Source: Euryarchaeota archaeon UBA552 | GTDB taxonomy: Archaea; Thermoplasmatota; Poseidoniia; Poseidoniales; Thalassarchaeaceae | Direction of reading: 5' to 3' | NCBI GenBank assembly: GCA_002499585.1 | Contig: DAMH01000030.1 | Coordinates: 1 to 64,000, forward strand | DNA: 64,000 nt | Shown here: positions 1 to 7,678 of the stretch, one piece after another | Numbering within the stretch: the stretch's first letter is position 1 | How the letters are laid out: each line of letters begins with the position of its first letter | Position numbers and translations under genes: made by a program | Notes under the pieces: generated by a model | The model's input: only the letters and a program-made list of their open reading frames with translations | What the model was told of the DNA's origin: nothing | The model's database searches: none

Positions 1-63
1 GTCGCCATCCTCGTCTGAGTGGTCGCCATCCTCGTCCGGGGTGTCGCCATCCTCGTCGTGGTG
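1..63. repeat. Three 21-bp tandem repeats inside the metal-binding lipoprotein gene
   Basis: The 15-base unit GTCGCCATCCTCGTC recurs at 1, 22 and 43, an exact 21-base period. Read on the minus strand it encodes successive Asp/Glu/Gly-rich heptads (DEDGD plus two variable residues). It belongs to the acidic, histidine-rich loop of the gene covering 1-621 and probably continues past the left edge. Such in-frame repeats can change copy number without breaking the frame. Confidence 0.8.
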
Positions 64-621
64 TCCATCATGATCATCGTCGTGGTGTCCGTCTCCTTCC
101 TCAGCTGCTAGTTCAACGGATTGGAAAGGTCCCTCACTTACTATCTCACACAGATTTGAGACTAAGATGGACTCATAATCTAAGGTGAATTCACCACTCG
201 GCATGGCATGCGTCATGTATGCAGGAGGTGGGTTGTCCATTGAGGAGAGAGTGGAATCCACCCAAGGCTCTAGGTTCAATCCGTGATAGAAGAAGACGTC
301 TGACTCACCCAACCTAACAATGTCTGCCAGGGATGGCTCATAGTCGTGAACTGGGATGTTGTCTTGGCTCATGTAGTGAAGTGTGACATGATCGCCTGCA
401 ACTGCTTTCACAAGTTCACCGACGTGGTATGTTGATACCATTACGTCACCGAATATAACTGGTTGAACGACCGAAGTTTCGTTGTCGATGATTGGTGTTA
501 TGTCTTCTATCAAATCGTTGGTCTCATCGACCACGTCATCCGTGCTTATGCATCCTGCAATACTAGAGATTACCATCAACACAGTTACGAGTAGTGATTT
601 GGTTGCTACGCTGTTCATCAT
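1..621 (-). CDS. Metal ABC transporter substrate-binding lipoprotein, ZnuA/TroA-like (3' end missing)
   Basis: This partial gene starts at ATG 621 and is open to the left edge (207 codons seen). It should bind Zn(II) or Mn(II) outside the membrane and hand it to an ABC permease. The N-terminus is a lipoprotein signal ending in IAGC, with the lipidated Cys at about residue 24. A segment VHDYEPS carries the first histidine ligand expected in cluster 9 (TroA/ZnuA) binding proteins, followed by FFYHGLNLEPW. About 170 residues in begins a low-complexity loop rich in His and Asp (GHHDDDHDGHH), typical of the zinc-specific branch. It is divergent from a metal-responsive regulator at 711, which supports a regulated metal-uptake locus. 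The remaining ligands and any permease or ATPase genes lie beyond the edge, so the metal cannot be settled. Confidence 0.85.
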   Translation of the reverse strand, partial: MMNSVATKSLLVTVLMVISSIAGCISTDDVVDETNDLIEDITPIIDNETSVVQPVIFGDVMVSTYHVGELVKAVAGDHVTLHYMSQDNIPVHDYEPSLADIVRLGESDVFFYHGLNLEPWVDSTLSSMDNPPPAYMTHAMPSGEFTLDYESILVSNLCEIVSEGPFQSVELAAEEGDGHHDDDHDGHHDEDGDTPDEDGDHSDEDGD

Positions 622-710
622 GGGCCTTCCGCTGGCTATTAACTATTTAATACATGTTAACAATTATATTTTGGAAAATTATTATTATCCATGATCTGCT
701 GGGGTCATTC
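622..710. promoter_or_regulatory. Divergent promoter/operator region between metal-binding lipoprotein and NikR-like regulator
   Basis: This 89-bp AT-rich gap must hold both promoters. Around 636-670 there are TATA-like runs on both strands (for example ATTTAATAC and ATTATATTTTGG) and a small inverted pair TTAAC...GTTAA. An operator for the neighbouring regulator is expected here. I see no long perfect palindrome, so its position is not assigned. Confidence 0.4.
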
Positions 711-1136
711 ATGTCCCAGATAATCACATTCAGTGCTGATGCCGATTTTGCCTCAAAATTAGACGGGCTCATCAAACAGACCGGGTACAACAATCGGAGC
801 AGGTTCCTGCGTGACGCCGCTGTGAACTACGCTGAGATGGTAGCAGGTGGTGACATACAAAACATACAGGAGGATCTGATGGTGGAGGGCACGATGGTGA
901 TATATTTTCAACATGAATCTGGGAAGGATTTGGAGAGATACAGACATCTGAAGGGAGTGAACATCCACAGCTACCAACACTCGTGCCTGAGTTTCTCTCA
1001 TACATGCGTAGACACGATGCAACTGAATGGTAAGGTGTCTCGAATCAAAGACATGATCAGCGGGATCAGGCAAACCAACGGTGTTGACAAAGTTCAATTC
1101 CTTGTATCTCCGAATCGCGACCAAGGCTGCTGCTAG
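711..1136 (+). CDS. NikR-like ribbon-helix-helix metal-responsive transcriptional regulator
   Basis: The 141-residue product has the two-part NikR layout. An N-terminal ribbon-helix-helix DNA-binding domain (about 1-45, strand MSQIITFSADADF then SRFLRDAAVNY) is followed by a C-terminal ACT-like metal-binding domain (about 60-133). Candidate ligands are His86, His90, Cys92, His97 and Cys99. The last aligns with the cysteine ligand of E. coli NikR, but the two canonical HxH histidines are replaced by a Cys/His set, so the metal may be zinc rather than nickel. The protein ends in Cys-Cys. The start at 711 is chosen because the strand motif begins there; the upstream frame to 654 would add a non-conserved tail. 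It is divergent from a ZnuA-like gene, its probable target. Confidence 0.75.
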   Translation: MSQIITFSADADFASKLDGLIKQTGYNNRSRFLRDAAVNYAEMVAGGDIQNIQEDLMVEGTMVIYFQHESGKDLERYRHLKGVNIHSYQHSCLSFSHTCVDTMQLNGKVSRIKDMISGIRQTNGVDKVQFLVSPNRDQGCC

Positions 1137-1173
1137 GACTCTACCACGGACTTAAGCGGGCTAGACGCTACGC

Positions 1174-2430
1174 ATGCACATGGAGGTAGGCGTCAGGAGG
1201 GTCAAAGACGCCTGGCTCTTTGATGGAGAGGCAACTCACTACGGGGATATCCTGCTACATCCACATGGAGGCTGGAGTAAAAGTAAGGGTCATGAGGATG
1301 TCATAGAAGAGATCGATGGGAAAAATAAATTCTTCACACGGTCACTACAGAATTGGCACACTCACCTACCGATGACATTGAATCGTGGGATGGGGGAAGG
1401 GCTTGATCTGATGTCCTGGCTCAACAATTCCATCTTTCCAACAGAGAGGAAGATAACCCGGGACCTAGTACAAATCGGTACGGAAGCGGCTGTATCCGAG
1501 TTAATTTCAACGGGAACGACGTTTGCCTGTGACATGTATCATTTCCCGGATAAAATTGGTCCTGTGTTAGCTCAATCTGGTATCAGAGGCGTGGTATGCG
1601 GCCCAACCACAAAATGGCCACCGGATGGGGGTGAAGATGAAGATCTAAGCACCATGAGAGAATTAGAATATCTTCTTTCAGCAGGCCCGATAGGAAATGG
1701 TCGAGTGGAATATGGAGTAGCCACTCATGCAGTTTACACATGCTCAGAAGAAGTACTGATGAGGGGTAGTGACCTCGCAAGACAGTACGATGCTACCTTG
1801 CACATTCACACAAGTGAGACGCGTGATGAAGTTGCAAACTGCCACAATGAAAATGGAATGTACCCCGTAGAGTACCTGGACTCTTTGGGCTATTTCACCG
1901 GGCGGACAGTATGTGCCCACTGCGGTTGGGTCACCAAGAAAGAAATGGGAATTCTGGCTAGCCATGGTGCAATTTGTGTACACTGCCCGACCTCAAACCA
2001 AAAGTTGGCTTGTGGCGGTACAATGTCATATCCCGCAATGACTGCCTCGGGAGCAGATGTGCGATTGGGGACTGACGGGGCTGCAAGCAATAATTCACTT
2101 GATTTAAGGAAGGAGGCAAAGGCTGCGAGTCTGATTCAAAGGCATGATCATTGGGATGCCACGATACTGGACCCGATTGAGACTTGGAATTTGGCCACGA
2201 AAGGTTCCAAGGATTGGGTTTCATGGGATTTGAATGACATTAGGATGAGGCCTTTTGGACGTCAAGGTCGGAGGTTATTGGCCAACCTGATCTACTCTGA
2301 CGCCAAGTGCCAGGATGTATTTGTTGATGGTGCTAACATTAGGAAAGATGGTGTTACATTGACCTTAGATGATCAAAAAATAGGCGCTCGTCTGGAGGAA
2401 GCTGCAGTGCGATATTACGAAGATGTCTAA
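1174..2430 (+). CDS. Amidohydrolase-family deaminase (S-adenosylhomocysteine/adenosine deaminase, TRZ/ATZ type)
   Basis: A 418-residue cytosolic metal-dependent hydrolase of the TRZ/ATZ-MtaD branch of the amidohydrolase superfamily. Members remove the amino group from adenine-type substrates such as S-adenosylhomocysteine, methylthioadenosine or 5'-deoxyadenosine, though some act on guanine or triazines. The metal site is complete: His62 and His64 (NWHTHLP), His210 (LHIHTSET), His249 (CAHCGW) and Asp301 (GTDGAASNN). The length suits the family. It is followed after 13 bp by an alpha/beta hydrolase on the same strand. A role in SAH or nucleoside salvage is plausible, but substrate is not readable from sequence. 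Confidence 0.8.
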   Translation: MHMEVGVRRVKDAWLFDGEATHYGDILLHPHGGWSKSKGHEDVIEEIDGKNKFFTRSLQNWHTHLPMTLNRGMGEGLDLMSWLNNSIFPTERKITRDLVQIGTEAAVSELISTGTTFACDMYHFPDKIGPVLAQSGIRGVVCGPTTKWPPDGGEDEDLSTMRELEYLLSAGPIGNGRVEYGVATHAVYTCSEEVLMRGSDLARQYDATLHIHTSETRDEVANCHNENGMYPVEYLDSLGYFTGRTVCAHCGWVTKKEMGILASHGAICVHCPTSNQKLACGGTMSYPAMTASGADVRLGTDGAASNNSLDLRKEAKAASLIQRHDHWDATILDPIETWNLATKGSKDWVSWDLNDIRMRPFGRQGRRLLANLIYSDAKCQDVFVDGANIRKDGVTLTLDDQKIGARLEEAAVRYYEDV

Positions 2431-2443
2431 TCACAATTGAGGT

Positions 2444-3316
2444 GTGGTTGTGGATAGGAAAGAAATTGTCAATAGACACTACAGGCTCCCCAAAATCCTG
2501 ATTCACTCAGTAAAGATGTTGAGTCTCCTGTCTACCAGGATCACGGTGGGTGTTCTGGAGTATTTTTTCTACAGGCCAATTAAATTCAAAGTTCCAGAAA
2601 GAGAGAAGATTTTCATTATGAAGAGTGAAAAATCACATATCCAGGTAGATGAGATAGAATCAAAGATACAGATCTACAGGCTAAGAAACACTGGCAAAAA
2701 GATACTATTCGTGCACGGATGGAACGGTAGAGCTGGACAATTTCATAGAATAGCTGAAGAATGCCATGAAGCGGGGTTTGATATCACTGCATTTGATCTA
2801 CCAGGCCACGGTCAATCAACGCGCAAGTCAACGGCCTTGCCAGAAATCGTTTCTGCCATTCACGGCTTGCACGAAGAATTTGGCAAATTTGATTTCGTCG
2901 TTGGCCATTCTATTGGGGCAATAGCTGTGGTTAACCTACCCAGATTTGATATGGATTTCGATCGACTGGTCACAATTAGTCTTCCCGCAAATGATGTTAG
3001 GAGCCTGTTTTCAGAGTTTGTAGGAATGTTTAGATTACCAAAGAAGGAATACACAGACCTGCTCATCAAAGGAGCCAGTGAAAAATTCAATGCCCATCCG
3101 AATTCATTTGACCCGGGATTTGTCTGTAGTGACATCGCCTGTGAAACACTTGTAATCCACTGTAAGGACGACAAGGATGCAAATTTCAATGAGTCTGTCA
3201 TTTTTCATGAATCCCTCGGAACAAGCAGATTACACCTTACTGCTGGTCTTGGTCACAACCGCATACTCAGAGATGCTGGAGTATCTGCGCTAATCTCGGA
3301 ATTCTTCAAAAATTGA
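2444..3316 (+). CDS. Alpha/beta hydrolase
   Basis: A 290-residue alpha/beta-fold hydrolase. It has the oxyanion loop HGWNGRAG, a nucleophile elbow GHSIGA near residue 155, a later acidic segment (CKDDKDANF) and a C-terminal histidine (GLGHNRIL), so the Ser-Asp-His triad appears intact. The first 60 residues form a basic, hydrophobic segment that may associate with the membrane, followed by a beta stretch before the hydrolase core. The apparent start is GTG at 2444, 13 bp after the amidohydrolase stop; a start at the later Met25 is possible. Esterase or lysophospholipase-type activity is likely. Substrate unknown. Confidence 0.75.
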   Translation: MVVDRKEIVNRHYRLPKILIHSVKMLSLLSTRITVGVLEYFFYRPIKFKVPEREKIFIMKSEKSHIQVDEIESKIQIYRLRNTGKKILFVHGWNGRAGQFHRIAEECHEAGFDITAFDLPGHGQSTRKSTALPEIVSAIHGLHEEFGKFDFVVGHSIGAIAVVNLPRFDMDFDRLVTISLPANDVRSLFSEFVGMFRLPKKEYTDLLIKGASEKFNAHPNSFDPGFVCSDIACETLVIHCKDDKDANFNESVIFHESLGTSRLHLTAGLGHNRILRDAGVSALISEFFKN

Positions 3317-3498
3317 AAGGGCAAGCTGAGTTCTGATACCAGGCTAGTATTACTGTCATTCTGCCGTCTCAATACGTCAATCTTCACAGGATAGACATGA
3401 GGACAAATCGGTGATTTTGAACATTTGAATGGCGTCATTCAGGTAGAATTATCATGGTCCATCGAACATTATTCCTTTTAGAGGACTTCTTTCTCACA

Positions 3499-4038
3499 AT
3501 GACTGTGATAATAGCCTTGACTGGGACTCCCGGGGCCGGTAAAACCACGGTTGCAGCATCTCTCAACGAATTTTACGAGACCTCAACAGTCTTCGATCTC
3601 GCATCCGAGATGGGTTTCCTAGGCACCAGAGACGAGATCTACGATGCAGATGAGATTGATCTGACAGGACTTTCAAATGCTCTGAGATCGAAGTGGGGAT
3701 TAATACCAAATGAGATAGTTATCGTGGATGGTCACCTCTCACATCACCTCCCCTGTGATGGAGTAATAGTTCTAAGGTGCTCCCCCAATGTGCTCCGAAA
3801 TCGGCTTGCTGAGAGAGGTTACCCAGAGTGGAAGATCAATGACAATGTCGAATGGGAAATACTGGGTGGTCCTTGGAACGATTTCGTGACAGGTACCGTA
3901 CCCTGGATTGAGTTTGACACAACTGATAATGCTGTGGCCAAAATCAGTCACGGAATTCAGGAATGGATCGGCTCGGACATGGAAACGACCGAATCATCAA
4001 AGGTGGTTGACTGGGCCGATGAAATCGGGGGAGTCTGA
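3499..4038 (+). CDS. Adenylate kinase of the Fap7/AK6 family
   Basis: A 179-residue P-loop kinase, GTPGAGKT at residues 9-16, with the AK6 signatures IVDGHLSH and the DNVEWEILG-type lid/tail. In archaea and eukaryotes this family phosphorylates AMP with ATP and acts in the last step of small-subunit rRNA maturation together with ribosomal protein uS11. I start at ATG 3499 (MTVIIALTG), because the P-loop strand begins directly there; the longer reading from 3454 adds a weak tail. The stop overlaps the ATG of the next gene, so the two are probably co-translated. The 182 bp before it (3317-3498) show no gene. Confidence 0.85.
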   Translation: MTVIIALTGTPGAGKTTVAASLNEFYETSTVFDLASEMGFLGTRDEIYDADEIDLTGLSNALRSKWGLIPNEIVIVDGHLSHHLPCDGVIVLRCSPNVLRNRLAERGYPEWKINDNVEWEILGGPWNDFVTGTVPWIEFDTTDNAVAKISHGIQEWIGSDMETTESSKVVDWADEIGGV

Positions 4039-4727
4039 TGTTTGAACGCCTTAGGAGTCGTTGGACGGAGATCACCCGCCCATTAATTTCTGGACTTGGC
4101 AACACCGATCCAAACTTGCTAACATGGTCCAGCCTGGGAATTTCTCTGGTTGCGTTTTACCTCATTGCAAGTGCTGATTTGAATTCGGTTGGATCCTGGA
4201 TGATTTTCGGATCGATAGCGCTCATCGGGCTGGCAGGAGCGCTGGATGCTCTCGACGGAGATCTGGCAAGACACCAGGGTACCGATGGCCCGTACGGGGA
4301 TTTCCTCGACCACACGATTGACAGGGTGGTAGACATTGGCCTCATAGTGGCAATAGGATTCAATGCAGATTTCGGCGTGGGGCCGTCCTTAGGATTGGGC
4401 GCGGCTCTACTCACACTGCTCGGGTCCTACATGGGGACCCAAGCACAATCTGTGGGCCTAGGTAGAATCTATGGGGGCTTCTCGAGGGCAGACAGAATGT
4501 TAGTGACCCTTGCTGGCATGTTACTAGCAGGACTACAAGCCGCAGGAGTTGCTGATTTGTCCATGGAGGTGAATAACGGTCTGCTGGAGTCTCTATTTTT
4601 CGGACTAGATGAAATAAATGGTTACGGCTTTGCCGTTGTCTTCTCTGCGTGGGGGGGTGTCTACACGTTCATCTCTAGGTTCAGATCCGCATCAAAAATG
4701 CTCAAAGAATCAGTTCCAGAAAGCTGA
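4038..4727 (+). CDS. CDP-alcohol phosphatidyltransferase (archaeal lipid headgroup synthase)
   Basis: A 229-residue polytopic enzyme that joins a CDP-activated alcohol to a second alcohol in membrane lipid synthesis. The full signature is present: Asp70, Asp73-Gly74, Ala77-Arg78, Gly87, Asp91 and Asp95 (DGxxAR...GxxxDxxxD). About six hydrophobic helices surround it. In archaea the likely products are archaetidylinositol phosphate, archaetidylglycerol phosphate or archaetidylserine; the sequence alone does not choose between them. It overlaps the upstream AK6 gene by one base and its tail overlaps the convergent gene at 4710-5102 by 18 bp. Confidence 0.85.
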   Translation: MFERLRSRWTEITRPLISGLGNTDPNLLTWSSLGISLVAFYLIASADLNSVGSWMIFGSIALIGLAGALDALDGDLARHQGTDGPYGDFLDHTIDRVVDIGLIVAIGFNADFGVGPSLGLGAALLTLLGSYMGTQAQSVGLGRIYGGFSRADRMLVTLAGMLLAGLQAAGVADLSMEVNNGLLESLFFGLDEINGYGFAVVFSAWGGVYTFISRFRSASKMLKESVPES

Positions 4728-5102
4728 TTCCTCCCAAGGCAAGCCGACCGCGATTCCGATTACCTCCAGTACTAGATAATTCCAGACTAAGTAGAATAGG
4801 ATCGTCAAGGTAAAGGTGGCGAGCGTTGTGTTGATGACCCTTCTTCTTTCTCTGAGCACATCATCTATGGTGCAAATGCCCTTGGACCTGTAAAACAATA
4901 CGAGTCCTACGCTCAGCATTATTGTTGATGTTCCGTAGAGCGCCCACCTCACCCAGGAGTAATACAGGTTGTTCGATAACTGATCAGCAGCGACTATGGC
5001 CGAACTCCCTGCGAATAGTACCCAAATGACTGAGGGTAAACAACAAAGAGAAGCAAACACCGCTGAGCCAGCAATCCATCCCCTCAGAGACTTCGTCATC
5101 AC
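4710..5102 (-). CDS. Small polytopic membrane protein, MerT-like in pattern
   Basis: A 130-residue protein with three or four hydrophobic helices. The first helix carries a Cys-Cys pair followed by Pro (SLCCLPS), and a single Cys lies in the loop after the third helix (KGICTIDD). Paired cysteines in helix 1 and a later loop cysteine are typical of MerT/MerC-type mercuric-ion transporters, but there is no MerP or MerA nearby. The resemblance may be only a thiol-bearing metal or redox membrane protein. The 140 bp between it and ftsZ hold both divergent promoters. Confidence 0.45.
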   Translation of the reverse strand: MMTKSLRGWIAGSAVFASLCCLPSVIWVLFAGSSAIVAADQLSNNLYYSWVRWALYGTSTIMLSVGLVLFYRSKGICTIDDVLRERRRVINTTLATFTLTILFYLVWNYLVLEVIGIAVGLPWEESAFWN

Positions 5103-5242
5103 TAAGCCCTAGGAATATTGAATATTTTAATCGGTGTTGTCTCATCATGCCCGTCCGAATGCTTGAGAATATTCTGTAATCTGGCTGTAGGTTACCAAAT
5201 GTGGGGTAACGGTTATTCTGTTGTTTGGTCGCACATGGCAAC

Positions 5243-6361
5243 GTGAAGCACCTCATCGATAGGATTTCAGAACAGGAACCTGCCCCACCAGCAGCCCCAG
5301 ACGACAGGAAATCTAACGATGAAGATCTCAAGAGGCTGTTGGAATCCCTCCAGCCGAACATAGCTGTGTTCGGATGTGGTGGATGTGGGTCGAACACAGT
5401 CGCGAGGCTGACGTCAGAGGGCCTCTTCGCAAGAGAGAGGGTAAAGGGGGTAGCTATCAACACAGATGCTCAGCATTTGCTTAGGGTCGATGTAGCTGAA
5501 AAAATGCTGATCGGCAGAAGCGCTCGTGGTAGGGGTGCAGGTGGAGATCCAGAAAAGGGGGAGCAAGCGGCTTTTGAGTCTGAATCGATGCTGGTCAAGG
5601 AGGCAGAGGGCTGTGATTTGGCATTCATTACCGCAGGATTGGGTGGTGGTACAGGAACAGGTTCTGCTCATGTACTCGCTAGGCTATGCAAAACAGCCGG
5701 CGCCCTCACTATCGCGATTGTAACCTATCCTTTCTCCTCTGAAGGTTCCCTCAGAAAACAAAACGCTGACTGGGGATTAGAGAGGCTCACAGAAGTCTGT
5801 GACACAGTGATAGTTCTCCCAAATGAACGATTACTATCAGTGGAAGGTGTCAGGGACCTGCCTCTGGACGCTGCATTCAGAGTCGCAGACGAGCTTTTGT
5901 TGCAGAGCATTAGGGGCGTATCGGACATGATTGCCAAAGAGGGCATTGTCAACTTGGATTTTGAAGACCTTCGATCAGTCATGATGAACGGAGGAGGAGT
6001 TGCAATGATTGGACATGGCGAGGCAACTGGGGGCGACAGGATACGCATTGCCACAGAGGAGGCTTTGTCCTCTCCATTACTGGATATCGATGTAAGCAAT
6101 GCGAGAGGCGCCCTAATCAACGTGGTTGGGGGAGGCGACTTAACCCTCGGTGAAGCTGAGGAATGTGCCAATTTAATCGGCAGACGTATAGATCCGCATG
6201 CCAGGATTATTTGGGGTGCGACCACAGATCCCACCCAACAGGACGGTTACGTTAGGGTGCTCGTAGTGCTCACTGGAGTGAGGAGTGAGCAGATCCACGG
6301 CTCCAGCAACAGGCCAAATATCATCGATGCTCGGACTAAGTCTATCCAGTTTATTGGGTGA
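5243..6361 (+). CDS. ftsZ: Cell division GTPase FtsZ
   Basis: FtsZ polymerises with GTP into the division ring. The product (372 residues from GTG 5243) contains the nucleotide-binding GCGGCGSN at about 44-51, the tubulin signature GGGTGTG at about 134-140, and the catalytic T7 segment NLDFEDLRSVM. A disordered Pro/Glu-rich N-terminal tail of about 35 residues precedes the core, as in many archaeal FtsZ1 proteins. There is no ATG near the start: TTG 5225 and GTG 5243 are the options, and I prefer GTG because KHLIDRISEQ resembles other archaeal starts. It heads the classic archaeal ftsZ-secE-spt5-ribosomal block. Confidence 0.92.
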   Translation: MKHLIDRISEQEPAPPAAPDDRKSNDEDLKRLLESLQPNIAVFGCGGCGSNTVARLTSEGLFARERVKGVAINTDAQHLLRVDVAEKMLIGRSARGRGAGGDPEKGEQAAFESESMLVKEAEGCDLAFITAGLGGGTGTGSAHVLARLCKTAGALTIAIVTYPFSSEGSLRKQNADWGLERLTEVCDTVIVLPNERLLSVEGVRDLPLDAAFRVADELLLQSIRGVSDMIAKEGIVNLDFEDLRSVMMNGGGVAMIGHGEATGGDRIRIATEEALSSPLLDIDVSNARGALINVVGGGDLTLGEAEECANLIGRRIDPHARIIWGATTDPTQQDGYVRVLVVLTGVRSEQIHGSSNRPNIIDARTKSIQFIG

Positions 6362-6433
6362 ACAAAATTTGAAGGCAGTGTCGGCGTGCTTAAATGGGCT
6401 CCATCGATCGGTCGGCCACGCGAGGGGTGAACA

Positions 6434-6700
6434 ATGGCCATAGAGAACAGTCGGAAAGGACCCATAGAGACCCGTGTGCAATCCTGGCAAGATGAGATAG
6501 AAGGACGCGTCCGCAGACTACAGACAGGATCAACTGCGAGGATACTAAAGATGGCCAAAAAACCCTCTAAAATCGAATTCAGACAAACCGTGATAGTCTG
6601 TGGGATCGGGATGTTTGTTCTCGGTGCGATCGGCTTTGTCGTCCTAGCACTCATGGACAACGCTCTACCGTCGTTCTTTGGATGGCTTACTGGAGCCTAG
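6434..6700 (+). CDS. secE: Protein translocase subunit SecE/Sec61 gamma
   Basis: An 88-residue single-pass subunit of the Sec translocon. An amphipathic N-terminal region with the conserved motif KMAKKPSKIEFRQT (about 39-52) is followed by one transmembrane helix (about 54-76). A strong ribosome-binding site GAGGGGTGA ends about five bases before the ATG. The gene lies 72 bp after ftsZ and 19 bp before spt5, the normal archaeal order. Confidence 0.92.
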   Translation: MAIENSRKGPIETRVQSWQDEIEGRVRRLQTGSTARILKMAKKPSKIEFRQTVIVCGIGMFVLGAIGFVVLALMDNALPSFFGWLTGA

Positions 6701-6719
6701 GGAAACTGGAGTCGTTGAT

Positions 6720-7604
6720 ATGTCTGAAGCGTTTGTCGCCTTCGTCAGGTCAGAAGACAAAGTACTCGTCATGCAGCGGTCAGATGACATAGGAGATCTC
6801 CCTGGTGCATGGGACGGGGTATACGGGGCTGGTGATCCGAATGACATCGACTCCGTTACGAGCAGAATAACCGAGTGTACAGGCATTGACCCCGCCACTC
6901 TGACTTTTGTCAGATCTGGTGCACCACGGGGCATAGCTTTTGGAAAGACCTCCACCGCTTCTGCAAGACTTGTGGACGTTACTCCGCTTCTTTTCCTCGG
7001 TGAAAAATCAGATGTGACCTCGAAAACCATATACAAAAACTGCGAGTGGATCGATCCGGGCAGAATAAGCGAAAAAGAGTATTCATTGCCCCAACTCAGC
7101 GAACTCTACGGAGATGTAGCATCGTTCCTGTACATACTCAAGACCTCGATTGGTCAGGAGCAAAACGTGGCCAAGGAGATAAGGGCCAGGCTGTCTGGAA
7201 CGGGGTCCCTAGAGGATGTTCAAGACGAAATATTCAGCGTCCTTCAACCACAACACATGAAGGGGTACGTCTTCGTTGAAGCATCGGCCAAACATCATGT
7301 TGAAAAGGTAATTGGACGTACCGGAATGAGTACTACTCCGATGAAGAATTGTCGCAAGGTACTCGATGGGGAGTCGCCCCTTGAAGACGTCCTTCCCTAT
7401 CTTGAGCCAAAAGCAGCCACAGCAGGTATCGAAGAAGGGTGCATTGTAGAAATCACAGGCGGTGCTTTCCGAGGACAGTCGGCGCGTGTTTCCAGGGTCA
7501 CTGAATCCAAGGAGGAAGTCACGGTGGAATTGTACGAGGCGTTGGTGCCAGTTGCTCTCACAGTCAGGGCAGATCAGGTCAGGGTGACCCAGAGAGTGGA
7601 ATGA
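6720..7604 (+). CDS. spt5: Transcription elongation factor Spt5 (NGN-KOW) with N-terminal Nudix-like domain
   Basis: Archaeal Spt5 (NusG homologue) bridges the RNA polymerase clamp and raises processivity, normally as a protein of about 150 residues with only NGN and KOW domains. Here the 294-residue product has both at its C-terminus: NGN about 136-230 (FLYILKTSIGQEQNVAKEI; MKGYVFVEA) and KOW about 237-294 (GCIVEITGGAFRGQ). In front sits a domain of about 130 residues with the Nudix fold pattern: KVLVMQRSDD, PGAWDGVYGAGDP, and CEWIDPGRI near its end. The Nudix box is degenerate, keeping the fold glycines and one glutamate but losing most catalytic acidic residues, so it is probably a binding module. 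The ATG at 6720 is chosen over an earlier in-frame start inside secE. No frameshift or stop separates the domains. Confidence 0.88.
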   Translation: MSEAFVAFVRSEDKVLVMQRSDDIGDLPGAWDGVYGAGDPNDIDSVTSRITECTGIDPATLTFVRSGAPRGIAFGKTSTASARLVDVTPLLFLGEKSDVTSKTIYKNCEWIDPGRISEKEYSLPQLSELYGDVASFLYILKTSIGQEQNVAKEIRARLSGTGSLEDVQDEIFSVLQPQHMKGYVFVEASAKHHVEKVIGRTGMSTTPMKNCRKVLDGESPLEDVLPYLEPKAATAGIEEGCIVEITGGAFRGQSARVSRVTESKEEVTVELYEALVPVALTVRADQVRVTQRVE

Positions 7605-7678
7605 ACTCAGTCGCTTCTCTTACATCACTCTCATAAAGGAAAAGCAGGTCGCCGGAGTCCGCAGAGAGGTGATGATGG

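Noticed and set aside
759..1124. Minus-strand open frame opposite the NikR-like gene
   Set aside because: The plus-strand product has a clear ribbon-helix-helix and metal-binding pattern; the reverse reading has none.
5725..6234. Minus-strand open frame of 169 codons inside ftsZ
   Set aside because: Antisense shadow of the strongly conserved FtsZ core with a Ser/Pro-rich low-complexity product.
7605..7678. Possible missing N-terminal domain of L11 through a frameshift
   Set aside because: Only 74 bp are available and the frame has a stop at 7673, while the domain needs about 210 bp. A simple frameshift cannot explain the short gene.
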